NCBI GenBank assembly: GCA_018857735.1
Contig: JABMCL010000596.1
Location: 54,651-118,650 of the forward strand
Length of the DNA stretch: 64,000 bases
Direction of reading: 5' to 3'
Origin: Alviniconcha marisindica
Taxonomy: Eukaryota; Mollusca; Gastropoda; Provannidae
A model generated the notes under the pieces. The model did no database searches. It had not been told where the DNA came from and saw nothing but the letters and a program-made list of their open reading frames with translations. The translations under genes and the position numbers were made by a program. Each line of letters begins with the position of its first letter. Positions within the stretch are counted from its first letter, which is position 1. Shown in pieces: positions 1 to 9,765 of this stretch.

Positions 1-270
1 AATGCCATAGTGACGCAGCTTGTGAATGAGCAACGTATGGCTGACTTTGTCGAAGTCTTTGGAGAAGTCGAGGACAGTGGTGTCCTCCTGGTTGCCTCTC
101 TCCAGCTCTTCAGTTGTCGTATCAATGTAGCCCAGGAGTTGGGTCCAACCCGATCGTCCACGTCGGAAGTCATGCTCCTTGTGGCAGAGGGCGTTGCTCT
201 TCTCCAGGTGTGACATGGTGGCACCAGTGATGATGTGCTCCATAGGTTTGCAGGCTACGCATGTACTTTT
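1..270 (-). mobile_element. Non-LTR retrotransposon reverse transcriptase fragment
   Basis: Read on the minus strand this stretch is open and encodes a reverse transcriptase core: ACKPMEHIITG, then RRGRSGWTQLL, then VLDFSKDFDKVSH, which is RT motif A with its catalytic aspartate, and HKLRHYGI at the window edge. This order and wording is typical of CR1/L2/Jockey-type LINEs. The element runs off the left edge, so the catalytic YxDD box is not visible. At the other end similarity stops near 270. It lies antisense to the PARP gene and is presumably an intronic insertion. Clade assignment is from memory of the family. Confidence 0.85.
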
Positions 271-1040
271 CAATTATTAGTACTTTAGTACAATTATTAG
301 TAGTTTAGTACTTTTCTCCTGTGCTTAGTACTTTTCTCCTTTTTCCAGGGGTGAAATGTGCCAGCTTCCAGACTACTGGCAATGTTTTAGTGCTGTATGA
401 AGTACGGAACAGAAGTGTGAAGACTGGGGCGAATTCTTCTGCAACCGTTTTCAGAAGCCTTAAATTATTCTATCGGGGCCACAAATTTTGCCGGAAACGA
501 TGAAATGGTGTCCTATTGTGGGAAAGCAGAGTGCGCCTAAGACTTCGCGCGCTACTGTTTTGCCATCGAAGAAACAATGCAGACCACTGGGGTTTTATAA
601 TAATAATAATAGATTATTTATGGCGTCCCATCTCGCAAGTTCCCAGGGCGTATGTGTAGCTTGCTGCCATATGGCACTGGTATTTACCATTATGAATTTA
701 TGTATAACATAATAAAAAATAGTTTTTTTTATTCTTCCTTTTTCTTTTTCTTTAAAAAAATCTGGTATCGATAAATTAGATGGAATGGTCGACGATACCA
801 GCATGTCCTAACCTTATGTGCTCTTTAAACAGGGGTAATATTGAAGGGACAAACTCTTCGAAAATGTGTTTGTTTATGTAGTCACTTTTTATGTTTGCGT
901 AAGAACTTGTTTTGTGGATTGACTTGTGAAAATGTTTATTTACGAGAAGAGTTCTGAAATGTGAACTTGCTTATGACAGAGTTTGATTGCCCTGAGGTGA
1001 CCCTTTGCGGTTTACAGGACGGGAAATCCAATTACTAACA
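271..1040. other. No gene seen; intronic
   Basis: A short motif (TTAGTACTTTT, partly extended by CTCCT) is repeated several times between about 275 and 345. A 60-codon open frame at 321-503 has no family resemblance, and although a TTTTTCCAG precedes it, it does not look like the missing start of the macrodomain. Nothing else is supported. Confidence 0.5.
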
Positions 1041-1041
1041 C

Positions 1042-1120
<79 letters not shown>
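1041..1120. repeat. (CA)n microsatellite
   Basis: About 40 uninterrupted CA units. A small open frame reading HTHTHT runs through it and is not a gene. Confidence 0.97.
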
Positions 1121-1124
<4 letters not shown>

Positions 1125-1490
1125 AATGCCTGCATTGTTGGTGGTTGGTTGGTGGAAAAGAGAAGAAAAGATGCAGCAAATCAGACCCTTTTCTTTTAGG
1201 TTGTACTTTGTTTTCTGGTTCCGTTGTTCATATGTAATTATTAACGGGAGATGTATGGAATACTGTGGTAAGGTAACACATACAGATCTGTAAGCGCTTA
1301 GGGCTTCGTTGGCCGCATTAGGTATGGACTTTTATATTCTCCAAATAAAAATCAAACTAGTAGTGTGGTAGTAGTAATCTTACTGTGGCAGAACGCAGAA
1401 AGATGGAATCCTAGTTAGAAAGCAAAGCAAGTAACCCAGACATATTCCAGACTTAAAAGAAAGAATCTTGGATAGCTCTGGTTACTTACT

Positions 1491-1492
<2 letters not shown>

Positions 1493-1552
<60 letters not shown>

Positions 1553-1562
1553 TGTGTGTGTG
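1493..1562. repeat. (TG)n microsatellite against a splice acceptor
   Basis: About 35 TG units, followed by degenerate TG/TTTG sequence up to the TTACAG acceptor at 1584. The repeat occupies the place where a polypyrimidine tract would normally be. Confidence 0.95.
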
Positions 1563-1584
1563 TTTGTGTTTGTGTGTGTTACAG

Positions 1585-1737
1585 GCTTTGCAAGAGAAAG
1601 ACCTGGACTACAGTGACGTAGAAGCCGGTTCTGTAATCACGACTCCGCTCAGTCCAACCGCACGTGGCGCAACGCCGACTACTAATGTGAAAGTGGTGTA
1701 CCATGCCGTTCTTGACCTGACAAACAACCCCTTCGAA
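1585..1737 (+). CDS. Macrodomain exon (middle strands)
   Basis: The exon follows TTACAG and is 153 bases (51 codons, phase 0 at both ends). It encodes an acidic start, then GSVITTPLSP, and TTNVKVVYHAVLDLTNN. This matches the macrodomain pattern in which a G-x-V-x-T strand is followed by a hydrophobic strand ending in V-x-H-A-V. The proposed donor is GAA|GTCAGT, an unusual but usable donor, chosen because it keeps phase 0 and joins to VVEQIVTKCL in the next exon. Reading past it leaves the family pattern. The first macrodomain strand and the Asn-rich ADP-ribose loop must be in an exon before base 1. The acceptor sits behind a TG microsatellite rather than a pyrimidine tract. Confidence 0.7.
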
Positions 1738-1859
1738 GTCAGTCATTTGTTTGAGTTTGCCAGCTCGTCGTGTTGCCATCATAGTATTCATAGTTATACT
1801 AATGTGACAATAACTGAAATCAGCCTCACATTGTCAGGAGAAATATATCCCGCATAACT

Positions 1860-2084
1860 TGCGAATCGTCACTGGTTCCGCCACTGGATATCTGTCTGAA
1901 CTTGTTTAGTTCTTTCTGCCATTAAGACCTCTTTGCATCTTTAGCATACCATCATCCCAAAGAAACCAAAATGGGCAACGATCTTTCTCTTACTCCGCTG
2001 TTAGGACCATGGAAGCCCCTACCCTTCTCTGACAGACAATCATTTTCGTATATAAAGTCCAACTTTTTAGTAAGTTAGTCAGTT
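1860..2084. other. Intron, nothing recognised
   Basis: Unique-looking AT-rich sequence inside the first visible intron; no open frame, RNA or repeat signal recognised. Confidence 0.4.
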
Positions 2085-3495
2085 CTGGGATTTCAACGTT
2101 CTGTCAAACGTATAGGGCCACCTCAAGCCGAATCAATCACATACTTAACTTCTACACACCAGTCCAAAACGCATGACACTAAGGCACAAGTTAGTCTTAT
2201 CCATTGTTAAAAACCAGCATCAGTCTATCAATCAATGCACAATAACACATGTTCTGGTACCTATTTATATTCCGTGCGTACTCACCAGGGGAACCTGCTT
2301 AAATCGCTTGCGTCTATGAGCAGTGTGACCTATTTTATTCTGCGGGTTCACACGGGAAACTGCGTCAGCTAAAACTAATGAGGTTCAAAAGTAGGGAGGG
2401 GATTTTGGAAAAAATGAAGGTGAATAGACTGGGAAGGGCAAAATTTGAACAAGGAAAAAAATCCGAAACATGCGTGGCTATATTCTGACCTACTCCAGGC
2501 TTTAAAGGGAGAACATTTGTCAGCTCTGGGTTGTCAACAGAAGGGACCTTAATTTCTGCGTCCGCAGTACCCCACTGCGGGTTCCAACCTTAAAACCTTC
2601 CTTTTCAAACAGTGTTTTGACTGCTGAACTGGTTGTGATTCTGGCTACCATGGTATATTTTCGGTACCTATGCGTGAGAGAGGGGACGGGGAGAGAAAGA
2701 TTGTTTCATTTATTAATTTATCTGGCCTTTTTTCTCTTGGTTGTACATTGTAAAGCGCTTTGTGCTTCTTAGAGTCGGCGCTCTAAAAATCTGCCATTAT
2801 AATTATCTTGACCTGCACGCAGCTCTGCAGAATGCAGCCAGCCAGCAAACATCCATCCGACTAATCAGCTAATGAAGCACACTACATGTTTTACCATATT
2901 AACTGTGGGTCGATTTCCCCCGTTTAAAATGTCTAACGCCCTCATGGGCCAGATTCGCACACAATACGGATTGTGATTGGATTTTAACGTACCGTCAACT
3001 GCACATGGTCACCTCGTGACAAATCACACATTCAAATTCCTTTTATGCCAACTCAGAACAGAAGTCACCAAATCACCTATCTGTCTAATTCACTGTTACA
3101 ACATCAAAAATCAATAGCATGTTTGGTACGTCAAAAACCAATTTGTATGCCACTCCTTGGTACCTGTTTATATTCCGTGGGCGCTCGCCACAGGAACCTG
3201 CTTAAATCGTCTATGACTGTGAACAGGGTGACCGATTTTACTCTGTCGGCCTAAACGGGAAACTGCGTTTGCTATAAACAGTTAAAAAATAGGGAGAGGA
3301 TTTGGAAAAAATGAAGGTGAGTGGCCCTGGAAAGTCGAAATTAGGACTAATAAAATAAACTACCTGGCAGTAGCAGAAGCATGCATGGCTATATTCTGAC
3401 CTGCTCCAGGCCTTATATGGAGAACACTTCTCAGCTCTAGATTATCGATAGAGAGGATCTTAATTTCCGCGTCGGCAGTATCCCCCTGCGGGACA
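2085..3495. repeat. Pair of diverged direct repeats of about 500 bases
   Basis: Copies at about 2085-2585 and 2978-3495 share, in the same order, GGTACCT(A/G)TTTATATTCCGTG, GGAACCTGCTTAAATCG, CGGGAAACTGCGT, GGAAAAAATGAAGGTGA and GGCTATATTCTGACCT, each ending near a CTGCGGG. A related but weaker stretch occurs at about 50517-50720. An old dispersed repeat of unknown class; no coding capacity seen. The bases between the copies contain a LINE-type tail signature (AAAGCGCTTTGTGCTT) near 2752. Confidence 0.7.
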
Positions 3496-3823
3496 CAATA
3501 CAAAGAAGTAGGCTGCTTCTAGTAAGAAAACTAAATCTAGTGCATGATTAGTGACAACAGTCAGGAGGTATTTGTAGTGACCCAGCACAAGCTTAAACAT
3601 TCGCATTTTATTTTTAGTCAGTGGATGAAAGAAAGACATTGAATGATGGTATGTTTCGACTGCAAAACTAATAAGGTTGACCGCTCATTCTTCTACTTTT
3701 CTGCTAAATAGACAGATTAAAATCAAAACTTAATTTGTACCCTTTCACCGTCCACTTCACTGATTAACAACCCCAATAATTTTCAGAAAGTTATCTTCCT
3801 CTAACTGTTGCTGCGCGCGCGTG

Positions 3824-3849
3824 TGTGTGTGTGTGTGTGCACGCGCGCA

Positions 3850-3881
<32 letters not shown>

Positions 3882-3902
3882 TGTGTGTGTGTGTGTGTGT
3901 GT

Positions 3903-3944
<42 letters not shown>
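3824..3944. repeat. TG/CGTG compound microsatellite
   Basis: TG units, CGCGCG steps and about nine CGTG units, then TG again. Purine-pyrimidine alternation is continuous for over 100 bases, a sequence type able to form left-handed DNA. Confidence 0.95.
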
Positions 3945-3945
<1 letters not shown>

Positions 3946-4140
3946 GTTCTAGTATTGTTATGTATAATTGTATATTATTTTAAGGGCATGTGCGAGTGTG
4001 GTCATGTGTTTGTTTATATTGCATTATGGTATTGTATTAGTATTATTATGTTACACTACTGCATTATGTGAGGCGCTTTGAACGTATATATGGATATGCA
4101 TCATAGAAATACCATTTTGACTGACTGATTTTTACAACAG

Positions 4141-4317
4141 GTAGTCGAGCAGATCGTGACGAAATGCCTGAATCTTGCAAAACAGAATGGTCTGACTTCC
4201 ATCGCATTCCCTCCTCTTGGGCCGGGATTGAGATTTGACTATGACAGCCACACGGTGGCATGTGCCATAATATCAGCCGTCAAAACCATTATGCTGGACG
4301 ATCCGGGCTCTTTACGG
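4141..4317 (+). CDS. Macrodomain exon (C-terminal half)
   Basis: The exon starts after TTTTTACAACAG and is 177 bases (59 codons, phase 0-0). It encodes VVEQIVTKCLNLAKQNGL, then TSIAFPPLGPGL, then TVACAIISAVKTIM. This is the standard macrodomain C-terminal half: a helix of the form xxxxLxxAxxxGxxSIAFP, a glycine-rich loop that holds the phosphates of ADP-ribose, and a last helix. The usual loop reads P-x-I/L-G-T/S-G; here it is PPLGPG, so the proline in place of the small polar residue may alter binding. The donor CGG|GTAAAG is followed almost at once by a GA microsatellite. It continues the frame of the exon at 1585. Confidence 0.8.
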
Positions 4318-4319
4318 GT

Positions 4320-4321
<2 letters not shown>

Positions 4322-4393
<72 letters not shown>
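4322..4393. repeat. (GA)n microsatellite at a splice donor
   Basis: About 36 GA units starting four bases after the GT of the macrodomain donor at 4318. Open frames reading ERERER through it are not genes. Confidence 0.95.
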
Positions 4394-4394
<1 letters not shown>

Positions 4395-4569
4395 ACAGTA
4401 TTTATACACAAGGGTTTGAACATCTCTTTGCTTAATCAGAAGTCACACTGCTACATTATTCAAAGCAAGCAACTGCCCTTGCGTTCGAGTCGAAATGTGA
4501 AAGTGTAAAACATGAGAGACGTAACAACGGTACACAACCTTCAGCGTGCGTAGGCCTACTTGTTATACA

Positions 4570-5010
4570 AGATACAACTTTATTAATCCATTGTTGAAAT
4601 TACAAGGTCTGCCATATCCCATAAAGCGTATTATATAAAAGCTCTTCCAAATTACAATCCATTCGCACAAACAGCTGCCTCCCATTCATTCCAAACATTT
4701 ATGCCGGGGTTCTTTTTGTGCAGAAGTTTCTTGAAATTCTTCACGCTAGAGTTTACCGGCTGGTAAACCGAGAAACTTTTGTCTGCATCCAACAGTCCAC
4801 AATTTAAATCTTGCACTATTTCAGGATTTACACAAACCTTTGAAACCCCTTCTGCGTGGTCTTCACTCTCTATTTTAACCGTCGGGTGAAAAAACCTGTG
4901 TACCAAGGTCAACAGTCCTCTCTCTCTCTGTGCCTGTTGCCTTGACTGATACAGTGAGAGACTTCTTTTGTTTGCATGCGAATGAGTTGGGACCCACTCC
5001 TTGATAATTA
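4570..5010 (-). CDS. Unidentified minus-strand ORF resembling a 3' terminal exon
   Basis: On the minus strand an open frame of up to 146 codons (to about 5092) ends in a TAA at 4652, near the residues NPGINVWNEWEAAVCANGL. An AATAAA lies about 70 bases further on, near 4577. A possible acceptor CACTGTATCAG lies near 4943. The frame contains several acidic and hydrophobic stretches but no motif I recognise. It could be the last exon of a nested gene, a processed pseudogene, or the tail of a LINE. I cannot choose between these. Confidence 0.25.
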
Positions 5011-6249
5011 CCAGTCTCTCTATCCTACGAATAATACAGTATATCATAACTTTCAACAAATATATATCTGTGTGTGTGTGTGTGTAAAACATACCAAATC
5101 ACACGTGGCACCAAAGAATACACACACACGCGCGCGCGTGCACGCGCACACACATGAGCTTCGTGCGACATACTTTCGCGCTATAAGAAAGCAGCTATCA
5201 GCGTTCTTATACCTCACCCAAGAGTCAAAAACACTATACCATGGTCAGACGTCAGGACTGCTGCAAACATGCATCACAGATGCCGTTATTGCATTGTCGA
5301 CAATGTAGCTTTTGCAAAGGAAAACACCAACGAAACTTCTGAAACCATCAAAACTTGAAGCTTGGGATTGCGTCACGAGCAGTTAAAAAGAAAAACAGCA
5401 TTATCATCAACAGTAGGAGAAATCAGTTTCCAAAGGAAAATTAGACGAAAACAAACAAAAAACGCTTAAGTCTTGGAGCAGTTTTCGTTTCTGCAAGGTT
5501 CGACGACGGAAGAGTAAAACAAACAAAAAAGGGGGAAAAAGAGTTATATTTTATGTATAATATCTTGACTTGGGCAAAGGGGGTAGGTGTCAGGCATAGG
5601 TACCTGAGTAATTTTTCGATTGATTGTTTTATTTTACTATAGGCTGTGATTCGAAATGATGTGTGCTTGAAGGTGAATGCTATTTCAACAAAGTTTACTG
5701 TTTTTATGGGAATTTGCACAACGGAAGATGGCCTATACTCTTCAGCTGACATATAACACCCCAACAAACGTATAAATTATGTGTTACAGAGAAATAGCGA
5801 AAATCTTTGAAGACTAATATTTAAAAACAGCAACGAAAACGTTGTATTATGATGCACACAAAAGCAAACCCAAATACGATACATCGCAAGTACACTGCCA
5901 TGCATGAACAATATTCACATGCGTACGCCCACCTCACGCAAATACCCATGGGTGCAACACAGACTCATGCACTCACATCGCATGTACATTCGGCTGTGGA
6001 ATCAGGGAGCACAGACTACGGGGAGGTACCCGAAGTAGGTCCTTTACAATCCCACTATACGTCCAGATTGCCCAGGCTCACTTAAAGTTATGCACAGTAG
6101 ATAGCGGGCAAATTCCCAGAAAAAAACCCAGTAAACTATAGTGACAGTGTATTTAGATTCAAGTACATGTCATTTTGAATCGCATCCTATAGTAAAACAA
6201 ACGAATCAAAAGAAATATTATGCAGGTGGGGCAAATTCTCACAAAAACA

Positions 6250-6590
6250 GGAAACTATTGTTTGAATGCATTCCCACCCCAGCAAGTCACTCCAAAAGTT
6301 AAAACCCTGCTAGTAGTAGCTGTAAATATTTCTGCGCGGACATCACAGAACTTCAGTTTTCTCAAAGAATATAACTTGCTGTGAAATGTTTTATTTACTG
6401 CATCGACGTGGCATTTCCAAGACAGATTTCCATCGAACATTATTGCTAGGTACTTACACATCTTTACTCTTTCAACAGTTTCTCTTTTAATTTCACTCCC
6501 ACTATATTCCCTTTGATTCCTTCTAATATCATTAATCATTTCCTTCGTCTCTCCCACATAATTATAGGTGGAGGTAAATGTATATCGTAT
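6250..6590 (-). mobile_element. LINE reverse transcriptase thumb fragment
   Basis: The minus-strand frame reads ETKEMINDIRR, then VERVKMCKYLAIMFDGNLSW, then KLYSLRKLKF and SRVLTFGVTCWGGN. This is the post-palm region of CR1/L2-like reverse transcriptases (KTKEM, KYLG-x-x-D-x-x-L-x-W, then a Y/F-G-x-x-x-W-G-x-N). The G of KYLG is A here. About 100 residues are open, flanked by non-coding sequence, so this is a short truncated remnant, antisense to the PARP gene. Confidence 0.8.
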
Positions 6591-6627
6591 TCTGTGAATA
6601 TTAATTTTCCATGAATTTAAACGGATC

Positions 6628-6725
6628 TAGTATACAGTCCAATACGCTTAAGTCGAACGTGCTGGGAAATGTAATTCCTTCGAGTTATCGGTTGTTGTTT
6701 TTACTTATCCGCCGACTGCTCGTGG
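6628..6725. mobile_element. Possible pogo/Tigger-type transposon end
   Basis: Contains TACAGTCCAATACGCTTAAG followed by TCGAACGTG and then CGAGTTATCGG and ACTTATCCG. Alternating CTTAAGTCGAAC and TTATCCG words next to a TA-CAGT start resemble pogo-class terminal repeats, and the same words recur at 16002-16232. No transposase is seen. Confidence 0.35.
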
Positions 6726-6960
6726 CGCAATCGTTGGAGCAGTCAAGCTTTAATTTTTAATGGATTCAAAAGTTTCATTCGTGTTTTCCTTTGCAAAAGC
6801 TACATTGTCGATAATGCAATAACCGCATCTGTGATGCACGTTTGGAGCAGTCTTGCCGTGGTAGAGTTTTTTTGACTCTTGCGTGTGAGCGCTTTTCCCG
6901 GCGTGTAATTCTGATAGCGCGCACGTCGCACGAAGCTCACGTGTGTGTGTTCTATGGTGC

Positions 6961-7028
6961 CGCATGTGATTTGGTATCAGTTATACACACTGTATCAATC
7001 GGAGATCACCTCCATCCGTCCTCGCGCA

Positions 7029-7079
<51 letters not shown>

Positions 7080-7160
7080 GTGCTACAATTGTATGATCTG
7101 GCATCTTTTATATACAATCTGCTGCATGACTCGGAGATCACCTCTGTCCGTACGTGTGTC
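6961..7160. repeat. Diverged tandem duplication with (TG)n inside
   Basis: The word CGGAGATCACCTC(C/T)(A/G)TCCGT occurs at about 7000 and 7131, each preceded by a similar GTATGATCTGGCAT / TGTGATTTGGTAT stretch. A (TG)n tract at 7029-7072 separates them. Confidence 0.55.
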
Positions 7161-7311
7161 TTGCACACCCTTCCTCCGTGGAACAAAACAAATAATGAAC
7201 ACAGAGAGAAGGAGATAGTGAGAAAAAAAAAGATTTTTTTTTCTCTCTGTGAGAATCAAAACAAACATTGCTTGCTCATGCTGGGTTGGGAGGATTCTCC
7301 ATCCAGTGTTA

Positions 7312-7670
7312 GCGGAGCTGGTAGCTCAGTGGTTAGAGCGCCGAGCTCGTGATCGAAAGGTCCCTGGTTCGAGTCCCCGCAGGAGCGGCGAGATAATTTT
7401 CTGTTTTTCGTGGTCAACTTTCTGTGCTGACTCTTATTTCGGTATCCGTTCCACCTCCGTGTTACCGCAGTGGCACGTAAAAGATCCCGGCCATTCAGCC
7501 AAAAGCGCAGGTGGCTGGTTACAGCTAAACACACAGGCACCCTATACCTATGTATCTTTGAATGATGTGACATTGTAAACTGGTGCATTGTTGCATGTGG
7601 CACCAGCCGTGTATCAACCAAATAGCTCTGTCAGTACACCAATTCGTTGCATATTTACAAAACGCGCTAT
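7312..7670 (+). mobile_element. tRNA-derived SINE
   Basis: The head (about 7316-7390) looks like a tRNA: GGTAGCTCAGTGGTTAGAGC is a good RNA polymerase III A box region and GGTTCGAGTCCCC a near-perfect B box. Downstream is a non-tRNA body including GTGGCACGTAAAAGATCCC, a word I associate with a conserved central domain in marine-invertebrate SINEs (from memory, not checked). The unit ends in AT-rich sequence near 7670. A genuine tRNA is less likely because the body follows directly, no terminator Ts follow the head, and the acceptor stem pairs poorly. Confidence 0.75.
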
Positions 7671-7737
7671 AAAATATGTAGTCACTCATTCCGAATCACA
7701 TGCCACATGAGTGGGTGTGGTATGTGTCATACTGTGG

Positions 7738-7738
<1 letters not shown>

Positions 7739-7807
<69 letters not shown>
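7739..7807. repeat. (TG)n microsatellite
   Basis: About 34 TG units. The flanking T-rich sequence up to 8140 ends in a LINE-like tail: CAGCGCTGCGAGCTCGTG followed by GCGCCATATAAGAG and a run of TTA. Confidence 0.95.
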
Positions 7808-7810
<3 letters not shown>

Positions 7811-8179
7811 CGTGAGGAGGTGTGAGTGTGTAGGTGTCTGTGTCTAATCGTATAGTAGGTGGCTGAGTGTGAAATGCTTTAGTGTTGATGTATGCATTTA
7901 CCGTATATTTTGTACTTTTCTGATTGCCATGACAGTACTTATGTTTTTCTGACTGATTGTCATGACAGTACTCGTGGTTTTTGATTGTCATGTTCATATT
8001 GATGTGTGCATTTATTGTACTTGTGCTTTTATTTTATTTTTTATTTTTTATTGTCAAGTGGATTTTGATGTTGATCATGTACAGCGCTGCGAGCTCGTGA
8101 AATTTTACGGGGTATAGCGCCATATAAGAGTTATTATTATTATGAGCACAGTGAGTCTGCTCGAGAGCAGAGAATGTTA

Positions 8180-8848
8180 CTATTAATGGAGCTTTTATGG
8201 TCACAAAATCTTGTAGATACTGCGAAATGGAGTGAAGGCATGACGTTTTGCACACATGTACTATGATCCTAACTGAATATTTTTAGGCACAAAAACATCT
8301 TGGCACTGACCTCCTTTGGCTATAATTAGCAATACAATTAGGTCACCCTTCACGTAATGAAGCAACACCAAAACTACAGTTTAAAACTCATTTTTTGGTA
8401 ATCAACACCAATTGCGATCTTCCACACAAGCACTATGCTCCAGGAAGACCTGTCTGGTCCATTCTAACACTTGGATTTCCTGAGACTATAACAGTATCTG
8501 TAATTAGGTCATGGAAGACACAGATTTTTAATTTGTCATCCAACCTCTCCAAAAAATTCAGAACTTTGCTGCAAGACTTGTTCTCTTGGCACCCCGTCAC
8601 CACCACTCAACACCTCTCCTGGAAGAAAACTGCACTGGCTTCCCATTTCAGAACGTATTAAGTACAAAGTCGCTTGTATGTATTTCAGTGCCATAAATGG
8701 TTCTGGTCCTGCTTATCTCTCTGAACTGCTGCATGTCTACACTCCGTCTTTTAAAGCCAAACTGAAAACCTCCCTCTTCTCACAGTATTTCCATCCTACC
8801 TAATATCAGTACCCAGTTTCTGCTACAGTCAGTGTGTGTGTGTGTGTG

Positions 8849-8925
<77 letters not shown>

Positions 8926-9765
8926 GTGCGTTTTGTTTTTATTTTGTATAATACTTTATGTAAATTGTTTTGGTAGGACTATGCTCTACATGTGTATAGA
9001 ATATATTTAGGTTAATATGTGTCATGTGAGCGCTCAGGGCGTTGATAAGCGCATGGTAAATGTACATTATTATTATTATTATTAAAATCTGTTACTGAAA
9101 TTGTTTTGAAATTAAAGCATGGACTTTAGGCAGATACAATGCCCCTCGGCCTGAAAGATACCCAGAATGTCAGGATACCTTTATCTGTTGACTGAAGCAA
9201 TGTCATTAGGTCACGCTAAACGGGTGTAAACGTATCCACATAATTGATCCCCATTCAGCGGAGCTCTTATGGTCACAATATCAGGTGCATACTGCAAAAT
9301 TGAATAAAAGCATGACGTGTGGCAAACATGTATGATTCTATCTGAACATTTTCAAGTACGTAGACATCTCGGCACTGACCCCATATGGCTATAATTAGCC
9401 TTGTAATATGGTCACCCTGCGTGTTCTGACGGCATTACCCAAACTGCGGTTCAAAAGTTTTGTTGTTGTTATCAACATCACTGTCTTGTGATCTTTCACA
9501 CCAGCATTATGCTCCAGTAAGGCCTGGCTGGTCCATTCAGACGTTTGCATGACCTGGGGCTAATACTAAATCCATAATTAGGTCACACAAAACAAGATTT
9601 TGTAATTCAGACTATTAAAATCTCTGACAGAAATTGATTTGAAAATGAAAGCATGAACTTTGCGCAGATGCAATGCCCCTCAAAGAATATTTTAGGCCTA
9701 AAAGATACCTCAAATGTCTAGACACAGCTGTCTGTTGATCGTGTCCACGTAACAGATTAAATCCA
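8180..9765. repeat. Tandem pair of about 510-base repeats, first copy interrupted
   Basis: Copy A (about 8180-8540 plus 9086-9240) and copy B (about 9258-9765) share TTATGGTCACAA, GCATGACGT, GGCACTGACC, GGCTATAATTAGC, GCTCCAG and TCTGGTCCATTC, then TAAAATCT and GATACAATGCCCCTC. Copy A is split by a LINE 3' end at 8541-9083. Removing that insertion makes copies A and B collinear. The unit itself is unidentified and non-coding. Confidence 0.75.
8541..9083 (+). mobile_element. 5'-truncated LINE 3' end (CR1/L2-like)
   Basis: The + strand encodes KIQNFAARLVLL, then, after a one-base frameshift near 8626, KLHWLPISERIKYKVACMYF and GPAYLSELL. This is the well-known C-terminal signature of CR1/L2-like ORF2 proteins (QN-x-AAR, LHWLP-x-x-x-RI-x-YK). 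It is followed by a long (TG)n tract (8831-8922) and a 3' tail with GAGCGCTCAGGGCG, AAGCGCATGGTAAATG and (ATT)n. It is a dead-on-arrival copy inserted into one unit of a duplicated repeat, so it is younger than that duplication. Confidence 0.85.

Larger units (their letters stand above)
5110..6960. repeat. Inverted repeat pair (arms about 5110-5365 and 6735-6960)
   Basis: The left arm on the + strand and the right arm on the minus strand share GAGCTTCGTGCGAC, CAAGAGTCAAAAA, TGCATCACAGATGC, CGACAATGTAGCTTTTGCAA and GGAAAACAC in the same order, ending at AAGCTTG. The arms are about 80-90% alike by eye and separated by about 1.4 kb holding a LINE fragment. They are two inverted copies of one unnamed repeat or the ends of one decayed element. 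Small ORFs inside the arms mirror each other and are not genes. Between 5366 and 6249 nothing else is recognised. Confidence 0.75.

Noticed and set aside
7316..7390. Possible functional tRNA gene
   Set aside because: Good A and B boxes, but a SINE body follows directly, the acceptor stem pairs poorly and there is no run of T after the head.
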